From Allobosea sp. Root483D1 (GTDB lineage Bacteria; Pseudomonadota; Alphaproteobacteria; Rhizobiales; Beijerinckiaceae): a stretch of 64,000 bases of DNA. The notes below the pieces were generated by a model. That model ran no database searches. It worked only from the letters and a program-made list of their open reading frames with translations, and was not told the origin of the DNA. Positions 1-8,693 of the stretch are shown piece by piece. A program made the position numbers and the translations under genes. Numbering within the stretch: the first letter of the stretch is position 1; the number at the start of each line of letters is the position of its first letter. The stretch lies in NCBI RefSeq assembly GCF_001429505.1, contig NZ_LMJW01000022.1:1095497-1159496 (forward strand). The letters are read 5' to 3'.

Positions 1-1
1 C

Positions 2-688
2 GCCGTCTTCCCCGTGATGTTTGCCCGTGCCTATGGCGGTGACTTCGTCAGCCCCGACCTCAAGCTGGTGCCGAACCGCGAGGCGCTGGAAAGCGGGCTT
101 GCCGCACTGCGCAGCATGTTCGAGACCGGCAGCCTGCCTCGCAGTTACGCAACCACGAAGAACGACGACCAGGTCACCTGGCTGCAGCAGGGCCGCGCCG
201 CCTTCACCGTGCTGCCCTTCGCCCGCGGCGCGCAGCTGAACAATGCCGAGCAGAGCAAATTCCCCGGCAAGATCAAGGCGGTCGAGTTCCCCGGCTCCGC
301 TGCGATCAAGGGCAAGGTGCCGATGGCCTCCGTCGTCGAGGCCTGGGCGATGTCGATCCCGAAGAACGCCAAGGACAAGGCGCTCGCCTGGAGCTTCATC
401 AGGGAGGTGTCGAGCAAGCGCGTGACGCTCGGCATGGCGATCAACGGCAACGGCCCGGTTCGTGTCTCGAGCTATGGCGATGCCGGGTTGAAGGCGAAGA
501 ACCCGCTCGCCGAGGTCGAGGCCAAGGTGCTGGCGACGGCGCGCGGCGCCTTTCCGCCGTTCCCGGAAGCCGCCCGCGCCCAGGCGACCTTCCTCGAGGA
601 AGTCCAGCTCGCCGTGCTCGGCCGCAAGCCCGTCAAGGATGCCGTCTCCGCCATCATCGAGCGCGTCAAGCCGATGATGCCGGCCTGA
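2..688 (+). CDS. ABC transporter extracellular substrate-binding protein, family 1 (5' partial)
   Basis: The reading frame is open to the left edge of the window, so only the C-terminal 228 residues or so are seen and the start codon is missing. The fragment has the end of a family 1 solute-binding protein: a lobe with short motifs such as EAWAMSIPKNAKDKA, where substitute helices pack against the hinge, followed by a C-terminal helix ending in RVKPMMPA. Such proteins bind a sugar or polyol in the periplasm and pass it to an ABC permease. Permease and ATPase genes are not in view and may lie upstream. The next genes (oxidoreductase, FGGY kinase, SDR) are on the same strand, which suggests a catabolic operon. 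The ligand cannot be deduced. Confidence 0.8.
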   Translation, partial: AVFPVMFARAYGGDFVSPDLKLVPNREALESGLAALRSMFETGSLPRSYATTKNDDQVTWLQQGRAAFTVLPFARGAQLNNAEQSKFPGKIKAVEFPGSAAIKGKVPMASVVEAWAMSIPKNAKDKALAWSFIREVSSKRVTLGMAINGNGPVRVSSYGDAGLKAKNPLAEVEAKVLATARGAFPPFPEAARAQATFLEEVQLAVLGRKPVKDAVSAIIERVKPMMPA

Positions 689-699
689 TTGCGGACCCT

Positions 700-726
700 G
701 GCTGCGGGACGCACTACCCCGCAGCC
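700..726 (+). other. Intercistronic hairpin after binding-protein gene
   Basis: A perfect 9-bp inverted repeat (GGCTGCGGG at 700-708, CCCGCAGCC at 718-726) with a 9-nt loop lies 12 bp after the stop of the binding-protein gene. No T-tract follows, so it is not a typical intrinsic terminator. Hairpins here commonly protect the binding-protein mRNA from 3' exonucleases, so that more of this subunit is made than of its partners. That role is inferred. Confidence 0.45.
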
Positions 727-762
727 GTCACCGAATTCATCGTACTCTGAAGGACCTTCGTC

Positions 763-2202
763 ATGTCGACCGCAGCGACCCGTTTCATCGAGGAGCCGGC
801 GCGCTCCATCCCAGTATCCGCCGAGTATGATGTGCTCGTCGTCGGTGGCGGCCCCTCAGGCCTGACAGCGGCGCTGGCCGCGGCCGAGGACGGTCTGCGC
901 GTCGGGCTGATCGAGAGCCGCAGCTTCGTCGGCGGCAACATGACGATCGGCCTGCCGGTGCTCGGCTTCCTCGGCCAGAAGGGCAACCAGATCATCGACG
1001 GTCTGCCGCAGAAATTCATCGAGCGGCTGCGCCGGGAGCGCCAGGGAGCGAGCGAACACAGGCCCTGCCCGCTGCACATGGGCATCACCTTGGTCGAGCC
1101 GGAGGCGGTGAAGACGGTGGCGCTCGAAATGCTGACGGAAGCCGGCGTCGATGTGCTGTTCTACACCTTCTTCGCCGGCGCGCTGGTCGAGAACGACACG
1201 ATCCGCGGTGTCATCACCGAGAGCAAGAGCGGCCGCACCGCGACCCTCGCCAAGATCGTGATCGACTGCAGCGGCGATGCCGATGTCGCCTATAGCGCCG
1301 GCGTGCCGACCGAGAAGGGCAATGCCGATGGCGGCATGCAGCCGCCGACACTGATGTTCTGCCTCGCCGGCGTCGACACCGATGCGCTGCGCCTGAGCAT
1401 CGCCAATGCGCCGCCAGAGGCGCGGACTTATCTCACCGACTTCATCCCGGCCGAGTATTTCGGCCAGAACCACCAGTTCATCGTCGTCGGCATGCGCGAG
1501 CTGATGGCCAAGGCCAAGGCCGAGCGCGGGCTGAAGATCGCCAACGAGCGCACCATCATCATCACCGGCCTGAAGAAGGGCGAGGTCTGGATCAACATGA
1601 CCCGGGTCAAGGGCACTGATGGCACCGATGCCCGCAGCTTGACTAAGGGCGAGATCGAAGGCCGCGCCCAGATCGACGACATCGTTGCCTATCTCGTCGG
1701 CTATGTGCCCGGCTTCGAGAACGCCTATTTCACCAAGACCGCGCCCTTCCTCGGCATCCGCGAGACACGGCGTATCATCGGCCAATACGTGATGACGCAG
1801 GAGGACGTGCTCGCCTGCACGCATTTCGACGATTCAATCGCGGTTGCGAGCTATCCGATCGACATCCACCGGCCCGCGGACGATGGCTGCACCCTGATCT
1901 GGTGCGGCGACTGCTACGACATTCCCTACCGCTCGCTCGTTCCGCAGAAGATCGGCAATCTGCTGGTCGCGGGCCGCAGCATCTCGGCAACGCATGAGGC
2001 GATGGGCGCGATCCGCGTGATGGCGACCTGCATGGCGATGGGCGAGGCGGCAGGCCGTGCGGCCAAGATATCGGTGCGCGGCAATCGCCCGCCCGCCGAG
2101 ATCGACATCGATGAGCTGCGCCGCCAGCAGCTCGATCACGGGGTCTATCTGCGCAATCCCGACGGCACCCGTGCCGGATCGCCGAAGCGCGCTGCGGCCT
2201 GA
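763..2202 (+). CDS. FAD-dependent oxidoreductase (FAD_oxidored type)
   Basis: The 479-residue protein opens with a Rossmann dinucleotide fold: GGGPSG at residues 28-33 and an acidic residue (Glu51) closing the second strand, which binds the ADP ribose of FAD. The C-terminal end has a second FAD contact region around LVAGRSISATHEAMG. No signal peptide or membrane segment is seen, so the enzyme is probably cytoplasmic. This family often occurs in sugar and polyol operons and oxidises a hydroxyl or a related carbon, but the substrate is unknown. It is separated by one base from the FGGY kinase gene, and the ABC binding-protein gene lies upstream. All three probably belong to one catabolic operon. 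Confidence 0.8.
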   Translation: MSTAATRFIEEPARSIPVSAEYDVLVVGGGPSGLTAALAAAEDGLRVGLIESRSFVGGNMTIGLPVLGFLGQKGNQIIDGLPQKFIERLRRERQGASEHRPCPLHMGITLVEPEAVKTVALEMLTEAGVDVLFYTFFAGALVENDTIRGVITESKSGRTATLAKIVIDCSGDADVAYSAGVPTEKGNADGGMQPPTLMFCLAGVDTDALRLSIANAPPEARTYLTDFIPAEYFGQNHQFIVVGMRELMAKAKAERGLKIANERTIIITGLKKGEVWINMTRVKGTDGTDARSLTKGEIEGRAQIDDIVAYLVGYVPGFENAYFTKTAPFLGIRETRRIIGQYVMTQEDVLACTHFDDSIAVASYPIDIHRPADDGCTLIWCGDCYDIPYRSLVPQKIGNLLVAGRSISATHEAMGAIRVMATCMAMGEAAGRAAKISVRGNRPPAEIDIDELRRQQLDHGVYLRNPDGTRAGSPKRAAA

Positions 2203-2203
2203 C

Positions 2204-3859
2204 ATGGCCGGGCATTTCATCGGTATCGATGTCGGCACTGGCAGCGCCCGGGCCGGCATCTTCGATCCGAGCGGACGCATGGTCGCGACGGCCAGGCGCG
2301 ACATCGCGCTCTACCGGGACGGGCCGGACATCGCGGAGCAGTCGAGCGAGGATATCTGGCAGGCCGTCTGCGCCAGCGTGCGCGAGGCGATGGCAAACGC
2401 CGGGCTTTCACCGGACGCTATCGCCGGCATCGGCTTCGACGCGACCTGTTCGCTGGTCGTGCTGGGGCCGGGCGGAATGCCCTTGCCCGTCGGTTCCCAT
2501 GGCGAAGCCAGCCGCGACATCATCGTCTGGATGGATCACCGCGCCATCGAGCAGGCCGCGCGCATCAACGCGACCCGCCATCCGGTCCTCGCCTATGTCG
2601 GTGGCACGATCTCGCCCGAGATGGAAACGCCGAAGCTGCTCTGGCTCAGGGAAAACCTGCCCTCCACCTATGGCGCAGCCTGGCAGTTCTTCGACCTGCC
2701 CGATTTCCTGACCTGGCGTGCGAGCGGCTCGCTGGCGCGCTCGACCTGCACCGTGACCTGCAAATGGACCTATCTCGCGCATGAAGGGCGCTGGGATACC
2801 GGCTATTTCCATGAGGTCGGGCTCGGCGATCTGGCTGATGACGGTTTCGCCCGGATCGGGACGGAGATCGTTCCGGGCGGCACTGCGCTCGGCAACGGGT
2901 TGACCGAACGGGCCGCGGCCGAGCTCGGTTTGAAGCCCGGCACCATCGTGGCTGCGGGGCTTATCGACGCTCATGCAGGCGGCCTCGGCTCGATCGGCGT
3001 GCGCTCGCCGCACGGCAGCGCCCTCACCCGCATGGCCTATGTCTTCGGCACCTCTGCCTGCTCCATGGCGAGCAGTCGCGAACCGATCTTCATCCCCGGA
3101 GTCTGGGGGCCGTATTTCGCTGGAATGGTCCCGGGCCTCTGGCTCAGCGAAGGCGGTCAGTCGGGGGCCGGCGCCGCCATAGAGCAATTGACCGCGTTTC
3201 ATCCGGCCACGCCGGAGGCACGGCGCCGGGCCGAAGCGGAGGGGCTCTCGCTGCCCGATTGGCTCGCCGAGCAGGGCTTGCAGCATGTCGATCGACCATC
3301 GGAGGCGGCTCGTCTCGCCGGCGAGCTGATCGTGATACCGGACTTCCTCGGCAATCGCTCACCCCATGCCGATCCTCAGGCGCGGGCGGTCATCTCCGGG
3401 CTCGGCATGGAGCAGGATCTCGACAATCTCGTCGCGCTCTATGTCGCCGGCCTGACCGGCATCGGCTACGGCCTGCGCCAGATCATCGATGTGAGCCTGG
3501 CGAAGGGCGCCATCGTCGAGGCGATCGTGCTCAGCGGCGGCGCCGGGCGCCATCCACTCGTCCGGCAACTGCTGGCGGACTGCGTGGGTCTGCCGGTGCT
3601 GGTGCCGGACGATGTCGATCCCGTCCTGCTCGGCTCGGCCATGCTCGCCGCAACCGCGGCAAAAGCCTTCCTCGACCTCGGCGAGGCCATGGCCGTGATG
3701 GCTCCCGGCGCCACGGTCTTTACTCCGGCCGGCGGCGAGATCGCCCGATTGCACAGCCGGCGTCTGGCCGCCTTCGAAGCGATGCAGGTCGCCGCACGCC
3801 AGGCGCGAGAGCTTATGCGGCCAGCGCGAACCCAAGCCGGATCGGAGACCCCAACGTGA
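2204..3859 (+). CDS. FGGY-family pentulose kinase, D-ribulokinase-like
   Basis: The 551-residue protein is a sugar kinase of the FGGY family, which transfers phosphate from ATP to a ketose. Residues 9-14 (DVGTGS) form the N-terminal phosphate loop, and LSGGAGRHP in the C-terminal half is the second ATP-binding segment. The stretch TCSLV at residues 81-85 matches a signature I recall for D-ribulokinases as opposed to L-ribulokinases or xylulokinases. The ATG at 2204 is chosen because it lies one base after the preceding stop, and earlier starts would add residues unlike the family. The 3' end overlaps the next gene by 4 bp (GTGA), indicating translational coupling. The likely product is D-ribulose 5-phosphate. 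Confidence 0.82.
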   Translation: MAGHFIGIDVGTGSARAGIFDPSGRMVATARRDIALYRDGPDIAEQSSEDIWQAVCASVREAMANAGLSPDAIAGIGFDATCSLVVLGPGGMPLPVGSHGEASRDIIVWMDHRAIEQAARINATRHPVLAYVGGTISPEMETPKLLWLRENLPSTYGAAWQFFDLPDFLTWRASGSLARSTCTVTCKWTYLAHEGRWDTGYFHEVGLGDLADDGFARIGTEIVPGGTALGNGLTERAAAELGLKPGTIVAAGLIDAHAGGLGSIGVRSPHGSALTRMAYVFGTSACSMASSREPIFIPGVWGPYFAGMVPGLWLSEGGQSGAGAAIEQLTAFHPATPEARRRAEAEGLSLPDWLAEQGLQHVDRPSEAARLAGELIVIPDFLGNRSPHADPQARAVISGLGMEQDLDNLVALYVAGLTGIGYGLRQIIDVSLAKGAIVEAIVLSGGAGRHPLVRQLLADCVGLPVLVPDDVDPVLLGSAMLAATAAKAFLDLGEAMAVMAPGATVFTPAGGEIARLHSRRLAAFEAMQVAARQARELMRPARTQAGSETPT

Positions 3860-4584
3860 GCCAGGACCTGACCGGAAAAGTCGCTGCGATTACCGGCGCG
3901 GCCTCGGGGATCGGCCTTGCCTGCGCGAAACGGCTGATCGCCGCCGGCGTGCGCGTCGTCCTCGTCGACCGCGACGGGCAAGCCCTGGCGCAGGTCTGCA
4001 AGCCTCTCGGCACGGATGCCATCCCGCTCGTCGTCGATCTGACCGATCCCGCCTCCGTCGCCGGCATGCTGCCGCAAATCCTCGAAATGGCGGGCCCACT
4101 CGACATCTTCCACGCCAATGCTGGCGCCTATGTCGGCGGACCGGTCAGCGATGGCGATCCCGACGCCTGGGATCGCATGCTGAACCTCAACATCAATGCT
4201 GTTTTCCGCAGCATCCACGCCGTGCTGCCCCACATGATCGCACGCAAGACCGGCGACATCCTCGTCACCAGTTCGGTTGCCGGCGTCGTTCCGGTGGTCT
4301 GGGAGCCGGTCTACACCGCTTCGAAACATGCGGTGCAGGCCTTCGTCCACACGGTGCGCCGCCAGGTCATCCCGCATGGCCTGCGCGTCGGAGCGATCCT
4401 GCCCGGCCCGGTGGTGACCGCCTTGATCGCCGACTGGCCGGCGGAAAAGCTCGAGGCGGAACGCGCCCGCGGCGGCCTGATCGAAGCAGAAGAAGTGGCG
4501 GAGGCCGTGCACTTCATGCTGACCCGCCCGCGCAATGTCACGATCCGCGATCTGGTGATCCTGCCACAAAGCACGGATCTCTAG
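3856..4584 (+). CDS. SDR family NAD(P)-dependent oxidoreductase
   Basis: This is a classical short-chain dehydrogenase of 242 residues. The cofactor motif TGAASGIG is at residues 13-20, NAG at 88-90, the catalytic serine near 139-140, and the YxxxK pair at Tyr153 and Lys157. Asp38-Arg39 after the second strand favours NAD over NADP. A GTG start at 3856 overlaps the kinase stop by 4 bp. With an FAD oxidoreductase and a pentulose kinase in the same operon, a polyol or sugar hydroxyl is a reasonable substrate (for example a pentitol converted to a pentulose), but this is inferred from context. The gene ends the first operon, and a 156-bp promoter region follows. Confidence 0.85.
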   Translation: MSQDLTGKVAAITGAASGIGLACAKRLIAAGVRVVLVDRDGQALAQVCKPLGTDAIPLVVDLTDPASVAGMLPQILEMAGPLDIFHANAGAYVGGPVSDGDPDAWDRMLNLNINAVFRSIHAVLPHMIARKTGDILVTSSVAGVVPVVWEPVYTASKHAVQAFVHTVRRQVIPHGLRVGAILPGPVVTALIADWPAEKLEAERARGGLIEAEEVAEAVHFMLTRPRNVTIRDLVILPQSTDL

Positions 4585-4627
4585 CCGACAGCTCCAAGCG
4601 CGATTTCGGAGAGGCATCGCGCTCGAA

Positions 4628-4658
4628 AATACATTTGTGTCACAAAACATTCATTTGT
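4628..4658 (+). promoter_or_regulatory. Operator-like site upstream of phosphodiesterase/ABC operon
   Basis: An AT-rich patch in GC-rich DNA contains two direct CATTTGT elements (4632-4638 and 4652-4658) 20 bp apart and a near-central palindrome, TTTGTG-T-CACAAA (4634-4646). The 11-mer AATACATTTGT (4628-4638) recurs exactly at 12730-12740, in the divergent promoter of the SorC regulator gene at 11682-12623. The simplest reading is that this SorC protein controls both promoters. Confidence 0.5.
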
Positions 4659-4740
4659 ATGCTCCATGGCAAAACCGCTGCCCCGCATGGACGGAAGGCA
4701 GCCCGCATCCCGGCATCGGGGGCGTGTTCGGAGGGTGGTC

Positions 4741-5562
4741 ATGCGTCGGATCGTGCAAATCTCGGACACTCATCTCAGTCCGGCCAAGCAGCATTTTGCC
4801 GGCAATTGGCAGCCGCTGACGGCCTGGCTGACGATGCAGAAGCCCGACCTCGTCATCCATACTGGCGACGTCACCGTCGATGGTGCCGATGTCGACGAAG
4901 ACTTCCGCTATTGCAGCGGCCTCCTGACGGCTCTCGGCATGCCAGTGCTGAGCACCCCCGGCAACCATGACGTCGGCGAGGCCCATCATCCGCATCAGCC
5001 GGTCGGCGCACAGCGCCTGGCGCGCTGGCGCGAGCATCTCGGGGCGGATTTCTGGAGCCATGACGTCGAGGACTGGCGGCTGATCGGCCTCAACTCGATG
5101 CTGTTCGGCAGCGACGAGGCCGATGAGGCACGCCAGCTCGGCTGGCTCGAGCAGCAGATCGCTGAAGCCGATGGCCGCCGTCTCGGCTGGTTCCTGCACC
5201 GGCCGCTGTTCATCGAGGCGCCCGACGAGGGCGACAAAGGCTATTGGAGCGTGCCGCCGAAGCCGCGGGCGCAACTTCTCGATCTCGTCGGCAGGCATGA
5301 GGTCGCCTTCGTTGCCAGCGGCCATCTGCACCGCGCCCATGATTTTGCGGTCGATGGCACGCGCTACATCTGGGGTCCATCCTCCGGCTTTGTGGTCGGT
5401 CCCGAGCTGCAGCCAGGCATGGCCGGCACGACGACGCTCGGCGCCGTGACCTATGATTTCGACGGCAGGGATTACAGCGCCGCGATCCACGAGATCAGCA
5501 CGCTCCAGACGTTCTGGATCGACGATGTGATCCACGAGGTCTACCCGCCGCGCGCCGCCTGA
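4741..5562 (+). CDS. Metallophosphoesterase (cyclic-nucleotide/glycerophosphodiester phosphodiesterase type)
   Basis: This 273-residue cytoplasmic protein has the dinuclear-metal phosphoesterase signature: Asp9-x-His11, GD at 42-43, GNHD at 74-77, His153 in LHRP, and GHLH at 194-197. These residues hold two divalent metals that activate water to cleave a phosphomono- or diester. ATG at 4741 is chosen because GGAGG lies about 8 bp upstream and the family motif begins at once. An in-frame ATG at 4666 would add a basic, unconserved tail and run through the operator region. It is the first gene of an operon with an ABC importer, a second metallophosphoesterase and an IMPase-family phosphatase. 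The substrate is probably a phosphodiester brought in by that importer. Confidence 0.82.
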   Translation: MRRIVQISDTHLSPAKQHFAGNWQPLTAWLTMQKPDLVIHTGDVTVDGADVDEDFRYCSGLLTALGMPVLSTPGNHDVGEAHHPHQPVGAQRLARWREHLGADFWSHDVEDWRLIGLNSMLFGSDEADEARQLGWLEQQIAEADGRRLGWFLHRPLFIEAPDEGDKGYWSVPPKPRAQLLDLVGRHEVAFVASGHLHRAHDFAVDGTRYIWGPSSGFVVGPELQPGMAGTTTLGAVTYDFDGRDYSAAIHEISTLQTFWIDDVIHEVYPPRAA

Positions 5563-5645
5563 GACACCAGCTGGCCCGACGGGCCGCCTTCGACGACGTC
5601 AAACGCAATAAGCCCGCTCGGGCCCCGCACAGAAAGGCGAGCGAC

Positions 5646-6833
5646 GTGGCAACGGTCACCCTGTCCTCCATCGCCAAGTCCTTCGGCGCGACCCGCGTGC
5701 TCGGCGGCGTCGATCTCGACATCGCCGATGGCGAATTCCTGACCCTGGTCGGCCCCTCCGGCTGCGGCAAGTCGACCCTGATCCGCATCATCGCCGGCCT
5801 GGAACACCAGGATGGTGGCGCGGTCGCGATCGGCGGCCAGCCGGTCGATCACCTGCGCCCGCATGAGCGGCGGGTGGCGATGGTGTTCCAGTCCTATGCA
5901 CTCTACCCGCATATGAGCGTGCGCCAGAATATCGCGCTGCCGCTGACTATGTCGCGCTTGAAGCTCTGGCAGCGCCTGCCCCTATTGCGGGCGCTCTCGG
6001 GTCAGCGTCGCACGGTGATGCGCGGGATCGAGGCCGATGTCGCGGCCGCTGCGGCGCAGCTCCAGCTCGATCACCTGCTCGATCGCAAGCCAGCTCAACT
6101 ATCGGGCGGCCAGCGCCAGCGTGTCGCGCTCGGGCGCGCCATGGTCCGCCATCCCGACGTCTTCCTGATGGACGAGCCGCTCTCCAATCTCGACGCCAAG
6201 CTGCGCGTCCATATGCGCACCGAACTCGCCGAGCTGCACAAGCGGCTGGGCGCCACCTTCATCTATGTCACGCACGACCAGGTCGAGGCGATGACGATGT
6301 CGGACCGCGTCGCAATGATGGATTCCGGCACGATCCTGCAGCTCGGTACGCCTTCGCAACTCTATGAGAGGCCGGCCTCGCTCAAGGTCGCGCAGTTCAT
6401 CGGCAGTCCGGCGATCAACCTCCTGCCCGCAAGCGTCGGCGCGGGTGGCCGGCTCGAACTGTTCGGCCGTCCGATGTCGCTCGCTGTGCAACAGGCCCAG
6501 GGACAGGCAGTGTCTCTGGGTGTGCGCTCGGAAACGCTATCGCTCGTCCATGGCGAGCCCAGCGGGACGGGTCGTGCCTGGTTCTCGGCCCGTTTGCGGC
6601 GCAAGGAGAATCTCGGCTCCGAATACATCCTGCATTTCGATCTCGCCGGCCGCGATCTGCCGGGCGTGACGATGCGCACCAGTCCGGCCCAGGCTGCCGG
6701 TGTCAGCGAGGCCGCAGAGGTCACCCTCGGCTTCGACGAGGCCGCCTGCCATCTCTTCGCCGCCGATGGCGAGCGCATCGAGCCGCGCGGACTGGGCGTC
6801 GCAACGGCCTCCATCGTCCCGCTGAGGGCCTGA
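5646..6833 (+). CDS. ABC transporter ATP-binding protein, UgpC/MalK family
   Basis: The 395-residue ATPase of a carbohydrate-type importer has Walker A GPSGCGKST at 36-44, Q-loop Gln82, signature LSGGQ at 152-156, Walker B LMDEP at 174-178 and H-loop His210. A C-terminal OB-fold (TOBE) domain follows from about residue 240. Compared with E. coli UgpC, the helical region before the signature carries extra residues around 102-125, rich in Arg and Leu. The start is GTG at 5646, preceded by GAAAGGCGAG. It is the only importer ATPase gene in the first 22 kb, although two permease pairs are present, so it may also energise the UgpA/UgpE pair encoded at 18461-20361. Confidence 0.88.
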   Translation: MATVTLSSIAKSFGATRVLGGVDLDIADGEFLTLVGPSGCGKSTLIRIIAGLEHQDGGAVAIGGQPVDHLRPHERRVAMVFQSYALYPHMSVRQNIALPLTMSRLKLWQRLPLLRALSGQRRTVMRGIEADVAAAAAQLQLDHLLDRKPAQLSGGQRQRVALGRAMVRHPDVFLMDEPLSNLDAKLRVHMRTELAELHKRLGATFIYVTHDQVEAMTMSDRVAMMDSGTILQLGTPSQLYERPASLKVAQFIGSPAINLLPASVGAGGRLELFGRPMSLAVQQAQGQAVSLGVRSETLSLVHGEPSGTGRAWFSARLRRKENLGSEYILHFDLAGRDLPGVTMRTSPAQAAGVSEAAEVTLGFDEAACHLFAADGERIEPRGLGVATASIVPLRA

Positions 6834-6835
6834 GC

Positions 6836-7759
6836 ATGACGCTCGCGCTCGACATGCCCGTACAACTCGCGCCCAGCCGGCGCCGTCGGCTCTGGATCGA
6901 GCGCGCCACCGGCCTCGGCTTCGCCATGCCGGCGCTTGTCCTGCTGCTGCTGACTATCCTGGCGCCGCTGGCCGTGCTCGTCGTGCTCAGCCTGACCAAT
7001 TACGAATTCGGCGGCGTCGACCTCGACTTTGTCGGCCTCGCCAATTTTCAGAAGGCGCTGGCCGACCCGATCATCCGCCGCTCGCTGCTCAACACGCTGA
7101 TCTATGTCGCGATCATGGTGCCGGGCGGGGTCTTCGGCGCGCTGCTGATCGCAATATTGATCCATCGGCGGACACGCTCGCGCTCGCTCTACGAGGTCAT
7201 CTACTTCCTGCCGGTGACCTCGACACTGATCGCGATGGCGACAGTCTGGCAGTTCCTGCTGCATCCCTCGCTCGGGCCAATCAACGGCCTGCTGAAATGG
7301 CTGGGTTTTAGTCCAGTCGCCTTCCTCAGCGAACCCTCGACCGCGCTGGCGACGCTTGCCGTGATCGGCATCTGGCAGATCCTCGGCTTCAACATGATCC
7401 TGTTCCTGGCCGGGCTGACCGCGATCCCGCGCGACCTCTACGAAGCCGCCGACATCGACGGCTGCTCAGGCGGTATCGACCGCTTCCTGACGATCACCTG
7501 GCCGCTGCTCGGCCCGACGACGATGTTCGTGGTGATTACGACGATGATCACCGCCTTCAAGATCTTCGACACGGTGGCGGTGATGACGCGCGGTGGCCCA
7601 GTCGGCTCGACCGAGGTGCTGCTCTACAACATCTATCTCGAAGGCTTTCAGTATTTCCACACCGGCTACGCCGCGGCGCTGACCTTCATCTTCCTCGCCT
7701 TCATCCTCGTCTTCTCGGCTGTGCAGACCTTCGCCCTCGACAAGAAGGTGCACTACTGA
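6836..7759 (+). CDS. ABC transporter permease, MalF/UgpA type
   Basis: The 307-residue integral membrane protein has six predicted transmembrane segments, starting near residue 25. Its cytoplasmic EAA loop around EAADIDGCSGG contacts the ATPase. It forms one half of the importer channel with the following permease. It starts two bases after the ATPase stop, and its own stop overlaps the next start by one base (TGATG), so the three genes are translationally coupled. Sequence alone does not show the substrate. The neighbouring phosphodiesterase and phosphatase genes point to a phosphate-containing glycerol, sugar or polyol compound. Confidence 0.88.
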   Translation: MTLALDMPVQLAPSRRRRLWIERATGLGFAMPALVLLLLTILAPLAVLVVLSLTNYEFGGVDLDFVGLANFQKALADPIIRRSLLNTLIYVAIMVPGGVFGALLIAILIHRRTRSRSLYEVIYFLPVTSTLIAMATVWQFLLHPSLGPINGLLKWLGFSPVAFLSEPSTALATLAVIGIWQILGFNMILFLAGLTAIPRDLYEAADIDGCSGGIDRFLTITWPLLGPTTMFVVITTMITAFKIFDTVAVMTRGGPVGSTEVLLYNIYLEGFQYFHTGYAAALTFIFLAFILVFSAVQTFALDKKVHY

Positions 7760-8634
7760 TGTCGGCTCCAGTTCCCACCGTTGCGACTGTCTCGCCCGCG
7801 CATTCGGCGGCGCGCCGCTTCCTTTCGCTCGTGCTGATCCATGGCGTGCTGGTCGCCGGGGCACTGTTCATGCTGGCGCCCTTCATCTGGATGCTGGTCA
7901 CCTCGATCAAGCCGCCGTCGGAGATCTTCAGCGCCGAGATCGCGCTCTGGCCGAAGCAGTTCTACGGCGTCGAGAACTATCGCTTCGCCATGGAGAAGGC
8001 GCCGCTGCTGCGCTTCGCGCTGAACGGCGTGATCATCTGCGCCGGCATCCTCGTGGTGCAGCTCCTGGTCGCGATACCCTGCGCCTATGCGCTGGCGAAG
8101 CTCGAATTTCCCGGGCGCAACCTGCTCTTCGTGCTGGTGCTGCTCGGCCTGTGCATCCCCGTGCAGGTGCCGGCGATGCCGCTCTATATCGGCCTCGCCC
8201 AGCTCGGCCTGCTCAACACCTATTTTGCGATGATGGTGCCGTTCTTCCTCTCGGTCTTCGCCATCTTCCTGTTCCGCCAGTTCTTCCGCAGCTTCCCCGA
8301 CGACATCATCAACGCCGCCCGGCTCGATGGGATGAGCGAGTTCGAGATCGTCTGGCGCATCGTCACGCCCAGCGCTTGGCCGGCGATCGCCGCGTTCGCG
8401 GTGTTCTCAACCGTGGCGCACTGGAACGACCTGTACTGGCCGCTGATCGTCATCTCCGACGCCAAGCTCGCGCCGCCGCCGCTCGGGATGATGTTCTTCG
8501 CCGATGCCGAGACCGGCTCGAACTACGGCGCGCTGACCGCCGCGGCGACGATCCTGACCACCCCGCTCGTCCTCGCCTTCCTGATCGCCCGACGCAGATT
8601 CATCGACGGCATCACAATGACCGGCGTGAAATAA
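7759..8634 (+). CDS. ABC transporter permease, MalG/UgpE type
   Basis: The 291-residue membrane protein is the second permease of the importer. It has about six hydrophobic segments and the EAA loop around NAARLDGMSEFE, followed by the short C-terminal tail DGITMTGVK typical of MalG-like permeases. Its ATG uses the last base of the preceding stop codon, which implies coupled synthesis with its partner. The binding-protein gene follows 59 bp later with its own strong ribosome-binding site (AAGGAGAA). Confidence 0.88.
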   Translation: MSAPVPTVATVSPAHSAARRFLSLVLIHGVLVAGALFMLAPFIWMLVTSIKPPSEIFSAEIALWPKQFYGVENYRFAMEKAPLLRFALNGVIICAGILVVQLLVAIPCAYALAKLEFPGRNLLFVLVLLGLCIPVQVPAMPLYIGLAQLGLLNTYFAMMVPFFLSVFAIFLFRQFFRSFPDDIINAARLDGMSEFEIVWRIVTPSAWPAIAAFAVFSTVAHWNDLYWPLIVISDAKLAPPPLGMMFFADAETGSNYGALTAAATILTTPLVLAFLIARRRFIDGITMTGVK

Positions 8635-8693
8635 GCCGACCTCGCGAAGCGCCTAAGCCTGACAAAAACTCTATCCTCTCAAGGAGAACCCCG

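Noticed and set aside
4666..4740. Earlier ATG for the first metallophosphoesterase
   Set aside because: It would add a basic unconserved tail and overlap the operator region. GGAGG precedes the ATG at 4741.
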